10,838 nucleotides of DNA from a bacterium (GTDB taxonomy: Bacteria; UBA9089; CG2-30-40-21): contig JAHIZN010000266.1 of NCBI GenBank assembly GCA_018814245.1, positions 1 through 10,838 on the forward strand, read 5' to 3'. The stretch's first letter is position 1, and each line of letters opens with the position of its first letter. The notes under the pieces are model-generated. The model made no database searches, was not told the origin of the DNA, and saw only the letters and a list, made by a program, of their open reading frames with translations. Positions 6,572 to 10,838 of the stretch are shown here, one piece after another. Position numbers and translations under genes: made by a program.

Positions 6572-7060
6572 TTAATATACCCTTTGTCCACCATGCTTGT
6601 CCCATAGTCTAAAAAGTTCCAGAGCCTCAGGACGAAGAAAATCAGCAGTAATCTCAATAGGAGCAAAAGAGGTATCGTCTCTGGCAGCAATTTGTTTCAT
6701 TGTCTCATTTGAAATCCCAAGCTCATTAAAGCCAAATTGTTTTGCGTCTTCAATCCTTGCCCCATAGATTATTCCATCAATCCTTGCCCAATGACAGGCG
6801 GCAAAGCACATAGGACATGGCTCACAGGTAGAATAAATAACACAACTTGACAGGTCAATAGTCTTTAATTTCTGACAAGAATCCCGGATAACACAAATTT
6901 CAGCATGAGCTGTAATATCCATATTTTCCCAGACAAGGTTATGCATACAGCTTATTATTTCTCCATCCTTGACAATACATGCCCCAAAGGGTGTTTGTCC
7001 ATAAAGGATGCCCTCTCTGGCTGTATTAATAGCAGCTCGCATAAATTTTTCGTCTAACAT
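6572..7060 (-). CDS. Nucleoside/base deaminase, zinc-dependent (guanine deaminase-like)
   Basis: This belongs to the cytidine/deoxycytidylate deaminase superfamily, cytoplasmic zinc enzymes that remove an amino group from a base. The zinc site is complete: HAE (His52, Glu54) and PCPMC (Cys82, Cys85), numbering from ATG 7060. TPFGACIVKDGEII and the sequence after the zinc site (FAACHWARIDGIIYGA, then FGFNELGI) fit the short bacterial guanine deaminase group better than the tRNA-modifying TadA, as does the aromatic C-terminus ending RVY. The substrate remains an inference. Length is 162 residues, usual for this group. GGAGG at 7065-7069 is 4 bases from ATG 7060 but only 1 from ATG 7063, so 7060 is preferred. 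Confidence 0.85.
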   Translation of the reverse strand: MLDEKFMRAAINTAREGILYGQTPFGACIVKDGEIISCMHNLVWENMDITAHAEICVIRDSCQKLKTIDLSSCVIYSTCEPCPMCFAACHWARIDGIIYGARIEDAKQFGFNELGISNETMKQIAARDDTSFAPIEITADFLRPEALELFRLWDKHGGQRVY

Positions 7061-7079
7061 CATACCTCCAGAATAAGTA

Positions 7080-7356
7080 TTCAGCCGTCAGCTATCAGCA
7101 ATTAGCAGAAAGCAAAAAACCATAACATCAAGGCACTTGCATTCTTCGCTGGCGATTTATTCTTACCCACAAGTCCAACCACCATTAATTTAGCAATTCA
7201 ACAATTCAACAATTGACAATTGCTGAATTGTTGAATTGTTTATCATTTTGGGGCACATGCTCCTGTTGTTTTGCAGCATTTCCCATCAGAATTCTGTCCC
7301 CCAAAGATGTGGGTAAGGATAATCGCTGGCAGTGGTGCTGGCAGCTGACAGCTGAA
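7080..7356. repeat. Region bounded by ~20-bp imperfect inverted repeats
   Basis: TTCAGCCGTCAGCTATCAGC (7080-7099) is mirrored by GCTGGCAGCTGACAGCTGAA (7337-7356), about 17 of 20 positions matching. The enclosed 277 bp has no convincing gene and contains the strong hairpin at 7194-7238. It fills the gap between the deaminase and anti-sigma genes and may be a decayed mobile repeat. Confidence 0.55.
7194..7238. repeat. 15-bp-stem AT-rich hairpin
   Basis: CAATTCAACAATTCA (7194-7208) and TGAATTGTTGAATTG (7224-7238) are perfect inverted copies with a 15-nt loop that itself contains CAATTG twice. The CAATTCAA motif is iterated. It lies downstream of the anti-sigma gene stop and could slow or end transcription, but no T-run follows as in a standard terminator. 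Confidence 0.75.
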
Positions 7357-7367
7357 CGCTTCCTATT

Positions 7368-8390
7368 TCACTCTACCACAATCTTAAATCCAATCTGTAA
7401 TATTTTCCCCTCCTGGAGCATGGTATTTATCCTCTCTTTTAATTCTCTTTTAAGGTTTTCTGTTTGTTTTATCTCTTTAGAATCATAGCTGACAACAACA
7501 CCCTGAATAATATCCTTGATGCTATCTCTTTTTTCCTCTAATTCTTCGGGATTTGCATATTTTGCTGATTCATATACTAAAACTACATCTCTTAATTGAA
7601 CAGAACAAACCTCATTATAATCATTCAATCTAATCAGAAAATCTCCTAACTCATAATGGGTATAAGGAAGTTCTTTGATTGTACTCTCTTCTAATAACTC
7701 TTCCTTTTCTATTGGTTCACCATCAATAACCAATTTCAATACCCTTGCCCTTGGTTTTAATGGTATTTGTTTAGGAAGGCTGCCGTTGGTAATATCCATT
7801 TGAGGATTTAAGGGCAACGGGGTCAAAACATCCTTTGGTCCCGAAAATACCATAATATCATCCTCCATTGGTACTGAGTTGGCATTAACCCTGATCTCAT
7901 CTATTGGAGAAGACAACAGTATTTTTTCTTCTAAGGGTGGCACGAGTAAAGAGATTTTATTCTTGGCAACAAGGTGTACAGAATCTGAAGGGCTGGCAGG
8001 ATTTGTTACTGTTTGAGAACCTGCTCTATATCTTGAGTCCACAGAAATAACATGAGACATATTTTCCTTAAATAAAAAGACCTTTGTAAGCCACAATCCA
8101 GCAGAAATTAAAAGAATTGCATAAATAATATATCTTTTTATTATGGACAAATTATATTCTGGCAGGATAGGCACAGCTTCTTTTTTTATCTCCTCATGAA
8201 CCGAGGATAAAAAATCAATTGGTGGGAGAATCTCTTCGATAGATGATGTAAATTCTATGGTTCGTTTAATTGAAGACAACTCATCCTGACATATGGAACA
8301 GGTTTCAAGGTGTTCCTTTATCGGTGCAGGGAAAATAAGCGTACTATCTAAAAATGAACTTAATTGGCTTTGAATATACCTACATTCCAC
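7368..8390 (-). CDS. Zinc-finger anti-sigma factor with a FliL-like periplasmic domain
   Basis: The N-terminus VECRYIQSQLSSFLD...HLETCSIC carries the anti-sigma zinc motif H-x3-C-x2-C (His27, Cys31, Cys34, with Cys3 as probable fourth ligand), which in this family holds an ECF sigma factor at the membrane. A single membrane helix lies at about 84-107 (YIIYAILLISAGLWLTKVFLF). After a ~140-residue Pro/Ser-rich linker, the last ~94 residues (ELGDFLIRLND...VVLVYESAKYANPEELEEKRDSI...LKRELKERINTML...IGFKIVVE) read like the periplasmic domain of FliL, the flagellar basal-body protein. That similarity is by pattern and only moderately sure. I prefer GTG 8390 because it gives the family-typical MECRxI start; ATG 8402 is the alternative. 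It overlaps the sigma gene by 11 bp, as partner genes commonly do. It would sense an envelope signal and release the sigma factor. Confidence 0.8.
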   Translation of the reverse strand: MECRYIQSQLSSFLDSTLIFPAPIKEHLETCSICQDELSSIKRTIEFTSSIEEILPPIDFLSSVHEEIKKEAVPILPEYNLSIIKRYIIYAILLISAGLWLTKVFLFKENMSHVISVDSRYRAGSQTVTNPASPSDSVHLVAKNKISLLVPPLEEKILLSSPIDEIRVNANSVPMEDDIMVFSGPKDVLTPLPLNPQMDITNGSLPKQIPLKPRARVLKLVIDGEPIEKEELLEESTIKELPYTHYELGDFLIRLNDYNEVCSVQLRDVVLVYESAKYANPEELEEKRDSIKDIIQGVVVSYDSKEIKQTENLKRELKERINTMLQEGKILQIGFKIVVE

Positions 8391-8976
8391 TATAAAGCAC
8401 ATCCTGTATCTTATTTTTTAGCTCTATTCTGGATCGATGGAGGCGAGGGTTTATGGTTTTGATGGGCCATTTCATTATCGCGGATATTTCTTCATAAGAA
8501 AGTATAAATATATCCCGAAGAATAATTACTGCCATCTGGTCAAATAATAATGTTTCTAAATTATCAAGAACATACTCTTGCAGTCTCTCCTTTTCAGCCA
8601 TTATATCCCTTGCTGTCCAATGGCTGGAAACCTTATCAGGCTTGCAGCCCTCGAGCAATTCCTGAAGCAATTCATCCTTATGGATATCATTTTGTTTTAG
8701 TCTTTCTCTAATCATAATTATAAGAGTTTGACAGAGAAATAATTTCAATGAGTGTTCATCGTGAAATTTGTATGGGTTATGATAGGCATAGGCAAATGTT
8801 TCGCAAGCAATCTGACAGGATTGCTGATAATCTCGTTTTAATAAAAGGTATGCAATGTTACAGATTAGCTTTTGATGCTTTATCACTATTTCATCAAATC
8901 TTTCTACTTCTCCATCTCGCCATAATTGAACAAGATCCATTGCCAGAGGTGCTGCCTCAATATTTTTTTCAGGCAT
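8380..8976 (-). CDS. ECF-type RNA polymerase sigma factor
   Basis: The 198-residue protein has a region 2-like helical N-terminal half (RFDEIVIKHQKLICNIAYLL, then ETFAYAYHNPYKF) and a region 4 helix-turn-helix near the C-terminus (LSYEEISAIMKWPIKTINPRLHRSR). Region 2 is divergent and lacks the usual DxxQ/E motif, so promoter preference cannot be read. ATG 8976 is chosen because AGGAG lies 7 bases before it; an upstream start at 9045 lacks a site. Residues 7-12, EAAPLA, are encoded by an 18-bp dispersed hairpin repeat (8941-8958), placing an insertion in the flexible N-terminus just ahead of MDLVQLWRDGE. The following anti-sigma gene overlaps by 11 bp, implying coupled translation and direct regulation of this factor. 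Confidence 0.82.
   Translation of the reverse strand: MPEKNIEAAPLAMDLVQLWRDGEVERFDEIVIKHQKLICNIAYLLLKRDYQQSCQIACETFAYAYHNPYKFHDEHSLKLFLCQTLIIMIRERLKQNDIHKDELLQELLEGCKPDKVSSHWTARDIMAEKERLQEYVLDNLETLLFDQMAVIILRDIFILSYEEISAIMKWPIKTINPRLHRSRIELKNKIQDVLYSGM
8941..8958 (+). repeat. 18-bp hairpin repeat inside the ECF sigma gene
   Basis: TGCCAGAGGTGCTGCCTC shares the 13-bp core TGCCAGAGGTGCT with the units in truA and the MITE copies. Read on the coding strand it gives EAAPLA; in truA the same strand of the unit is read in another frame as STSGKG. At 18 bp it leaves the reading frame intact. Confidence 0.8.
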
Positions 8977-9158
8977 TGTTGTACTCCTGTATTTGTATGG
9001 GCGGATCATTATCTCGCTCTTGTGTTGTAAGTAGGTGTCAGGCAACAGTTCAGTAAATGCAGGAGTCTCATTTGTGAGATTCCTCGTTGCTGCGATTCCC
9101 GGAATGACAATGTGTCGGAGTAATATTAGATTGTTAGTAATAGTTTAGGTATCCATGA

Positions 9159-9183
9159 GTCAGAATGAAAGAACCTGCATGAT
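9159..9183 (+). repeat. Short dispersed repeat, copy 2
   Basis: GTCAGAATGAAAGAACCTGCATGAT matches the first 26 bases of the window with small indels. It lies just before the target-site repeat of MITE copy C. Confidence 0.5.
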
Positions 9184-9197
9184 TTATGCGATTATTT

Positions 9198-9384
9198 GGT
9201 AGTGTCTGTAAATAGCTAACTCTTGGTGGATAGGAAAAACATTCCTCATTTATAAGCTAATAAGCGACCACAAGAGGAGAGCACCTCTGGCAGGTCGCAG
9301 CTACAAAAAGAGATGTAGCTGCAGGGCTTGTCCCTGCTTCTGATTGTCAACACAACTAATATTTAGCCTAATTCAGACACCACC
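9198..9384 (+). mobile_element. MITE-like element, copy C (complete, with 8-bp target duplication)
   Basis: Ends GGTAGTGTCTG and CAGACACCACC as in copy B; 187 bp. GATTATTT occurs directly before (9190-9197) and, one base after the end, again at 9386-9393, the mark of a transposition event. H1 carries an inverted 18-bp unit, H2 has an 8-nt loop, and H3 lacks the unit. Terminal GTGTCTGTAAA and an 8-bp duplication are features known from IS256-family elements, so a transposase of that kind elsewhere in the genome may move it; this is inference. Confidence 0.88.
9275..9292 (-). repeat. 18-bp hairpin repeat within MITE copy C, new site, inverted
   Basis: On the minus strand TGCCAGAGGTGCTCTCCT. 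It splits CCACAAG from GGTCGC in hairpin H1, where copy B has CCACAAGGGTCGC uninterrupted. The orientation is opposite to the units in copies A and B. Confidence 0.82.
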
Positions 9385-9480
9385 TGATTATTTTTGCTTG
9401 GATACACTTACTAAAGCAGATTATTACGAACAGTTGTGTCGTCTGATTTTAATTTTGGATTCTGATTACCTGAACTGTTG

Positions 9481-10449
9481 CTATTTCTCCTGAGAGATGA
9501 AAGCCCGCATCTCAGGGATGTCTGATTCGAAAAACCTTTCATGAATAATATGCTCAAAGGCTTTGATTACTTCAGGGTCAAATTGTGTGCCAGAGCATCG
9601 TTTTATCTCATCAAGAGCCTCTTCAATAGTTTTTTCCCGACAATATGGACGATGTGCTGTCATGGCACAAAAGGAATCTGCCACAGCCAATATTCTGGCA
9701 CTTAAAGGAACCCCTTCTCCCTTCAATCCATCTGGATAACCCATCCCATCATATCGTTCATGATGATGTCTGATAGCAGCCAGGACAGTATATAGAAATT
9801 CCATAGATTTGACGATAGATTCACTTTCAACAGGATGTTCTTTAATAATTTGATACTCTTCTTCTGTAAGCCGTTCTGTTTTTAGAAGAATTTCATCATT
9901 TATTCCCAGTTTGCCTACATCATGCAGAATACCAGCACACTTAATTATTTCTAACTCTTTTGGAAGCAAGCCCATCTTTTGTCCGGTAAGCGTAGCGTAT
10001 TCTGTAACCTTTTCCGGATGTCCGTGTGCCCAGATATTTTTGCTTTCCATTTTGGAGGTCAGGATACCTATTGTATTCCGATAAAGATCCCTCTGAAGGG
10101 CAATAGCCTTTTCTCTTTCTGCAATTAATCCCCAGACAAGCTTAAGACTTAATCCACTAATAATCTCAATCTCTGGTCTTAATTGTTTGATTTTTTCATC
10201 AATGTAGCGTTCACCTGTAGCATTAAAGACAACATCTATTCTTTTTCTTTTTTTTATAAATTTAATAAAGTCAATATCTGTAGGGATATTTAATCTTTTG
10301 GCTAATTTCATTCCAGGGGTATCCTCGTTTATATCAATTATACAAATAATCTTTACTTCTTCATCATCCTTTAATGTTTCAAGAATGGCTATCCCTCGTC
10401 GTCCTCCACCAATAATAATTACATATTCGCAAGAGTTATTGCTCATCAT
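9481..10449 (-). CDS. HD-GYP domain protein with N-terminal Rossmann domain
   Basis: HD-GYP domains are phosphodiesterases that break down the messenger cyclic di-GMP. The 322-residue protein begins with a dinucleotide-binding-like fold (about 8-100: YVIIIGGGRRGIAILETL with GGGRRG at 14-19, then a second strand IICIIDINEDTPG), a linker helix (about 105-125), and the HD-GYP domain (about 130-310) with H142/H144, HDVGK (176-180), H205, HHH (228-230) and DGMGYPDG containing the GYP at 237-239. All metal-binding residues of the family appear present, so activity is likely. The N-terminal domain probably senses a ligand such as a nucleotide; that is inference. No membrane helix or receiver domain is seen. 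ATG 10449 has AGGAG about 8 bases upstream and a sigma-70 promoter further up. It is transcribed alone. Confidence 0.9.
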   Translation of the reverse strand: MMSNNSCEYVIIIGGGRRGIAILETLKDDEEVKIICIIDINEDTPGMKLAKRLNIPTDIDFIKFIKKRKRIDVVFNATGERYIDEKIKQLRPEIEIISGLSLKLVWGLIAEREKAIALQRDLYRNTIGILTSKMESKNIWAHGHPEKVTEYATLTGQKMGLLPKELEIIKCAGILHDVGKLGINDEILLKTERLTEEEYQIIKEHPVESESIVKSMEFLYTVLAAIRHHHERYDGMGYPDGLKGEGVPLSARILAVADSFCAMTAHRPYCREKTIEEALDEIKRCSGTQFDPEVIKAFEHIIHERFFESDIPEMRAFISQEK

Positions 10450-10506
10450 AGCCCCTTCTCCTTTTCCACATAAAACAAATTATCAGGCAAAATTGATACA
10501 AATTAA

Positions 10507-10535
10507 ATTATACACCAAATCAGTTCAAAAATCAA
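10507..10535 (-). promoter_or_regulatory. Sigma-70 promoter of the HD-GYP gene
   Basis: On the minus strand TTGATT (10530-10535), 17 bases, then TATAAT (10507-10512). The -10 is perfect and the -35 matches 4 of 6. The leader would be about 50 nt and contains the AGGAG ribosome site. Confidence 0.72.
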
Positions 10536-10582
10536 GCAAAATTTCAACTTGCGTGTAATCGGTCAGTCATTAGCAGGAAGAT

Positions 10583-10628
10583 GTGTAAGGAGAAGGAGAA
10601 CGGGAGAAGGGGGAGAATTGGGGAAGAA
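10583..10628 (+). other. Purine-rich tract
   Basis: About 46 bases almost entirely of A and G (AAGGAGAAGGAG, GGGAGAAGGGGGAGAA and so on) in the gap upstream of the HD-GYP promoter. I see no gene in 10536-10838; this tract, a small hairpin (CAAAGAGG-CT-CCCTCTTG, 10694-10711) and the partial repeat core after 10743 are its contents. Confidence 0.5.
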
Positions 10629-10742
10629 TTACTAACATATTGCAGTGTCGTGTCAATCTTAATTTGACGCATAACAATTTGTAGGGACATCCCTGTCAAA
10701 GAGGCTCCCTCTTGTGGGTGTCCATTAAGCAGGGGCAAGCAC

Positions 10743-10812
10743 TGCAGCTACATTGTGATCGATTGTTGTGTGTGGGAATCTTTGTAGCTGCGACCCTTGT
10801 GGTCGCTTATTG
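10743..10812 (-). repeat. Core of the MITE-like element, copy D (inverted, without terminal repeats)
   Basis: On the minus strand this reads AATAAGCGACCACAAGGGTC then GCAGCTACA, a 30-nt loop and TGTAGCTGC. It matches H1 and H2 of copies A-C, but flanking sequence differs on both sides: no TATAAGC precedes it and no terminal repeat is visible within the window. The window ends 26 bp further on. Confidence 0.75.
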
Positions 10813-10838
10813 GTGGGGCAGAGACAGGGGAGGCAGCA

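Larger units (their letters stand above)
9042..9481. repeat. 440-bp gap flanked by 12-bp inverted repeat; holds hairpin and MITE C
   Basis: GCAACAGTTCAG (9042-9053) and CTGAACTGTTGC (9470-9481) are perfect inverted copies; the second touches the stop codon of the HD-GYP gene. Between them lie a hairpin GGAGTCTCA-TTTG-TGAGATTCC (9062-9083, one mismatch), a stretch CGGAATGACA resembling common dispersed repeats, the 26-bp repeat at 9159, and MITE copy C. No gene is seen. Twelve bases over this distance could be chance. Confidence 0.4.

Noticed and set aside
7213..7488. 91-codon plus-strand open frame
   Set aside because: It starts inside the AT-rich hairpin and overlaps the anti-sigma gene end; no protein family signal.
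10694..10711. CAAAGAGGCTCCCTCTTG, also an 18-bp hairpin
   Set aside because: Size and shape fit, but it does not share the TGCCAGRGGTGCT core, so it was not counted in the family.

Overview
The window looks like a chromosomal stretch of an AT-rich, probably uncultivated Gram-negative bacterium. The evidence is a secreted TPR protein with a CsgG/FlgT-like C-terminus, a membrane anti-sigma protein with a FliL-like domain, and intergenic spaces packed with short dispersed repeats. Nothing seen here fixes the phylum. I see no rRNA, tRNA, CRISPR array, integrase or intact transposase gene.

Layout: positions 1-1666 hold two plus-strand genes joined by a 4-bp overlap, truA (tRNA pseudouridine synthase) and a nitrilase-family amidohydrolase that seems to have lost its C-terminus to a repeat insertion. 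All other genes are on the minus strand: nadK (2122-2982), a large TPR lipoprotein-assembly-like protein (3252-5576) behind a consensus sigma-70 promoter, a VIT1/CCC1-type membrane protein (5707-6183), a 73-residue membrane/coiled-coil protein (6285-6506), a CMP/guanine-type deaminase (6572-7060), an overlapping ECF sigma / zinc-finger anti-sigma pair (7368-8976), and a Rossmann-HD-GYP signalling protein (9481-10449) with its own sigma-70 promoter. Functionally these are housekeeping enzymes (tRNA modification, NADP synthesis, base deamination) mixed with envelope and signalling genes. The sigma/anti-sigma pair is the only clear functional couple.

The gaps carry the most unusual material. A non-coding element with terminal inverted repeats GGTRGTGTCTG occurs three times (5'-truncated 1662-1793; complete 3010-3217 and 9198-9384), and its hairpin core occurs again, inverted, at 10743-10812. 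The copy at 9198 is flanked by an 8-bp direct repeat, as a transposed MITE would be. Inside this family sits a much smaller unit, an 18-bp hairpin with core TGCCAGRGGTGCT. It is present or absent as an exact 18-bp block at two different places in the element copies. It also lies in frame within two genes: twice in tandem in truA and once near the start of the ECF sigma gene. This 18-bp, frame-preserving repeat nested inside a MITE is the best candidate here for something undescribed. Other structures include nested 21-bp inverted repeats at 1825-2066, a perfect palindrome inside the TPR gene, and a 15-bp-stem hairpin at 7194-7238.
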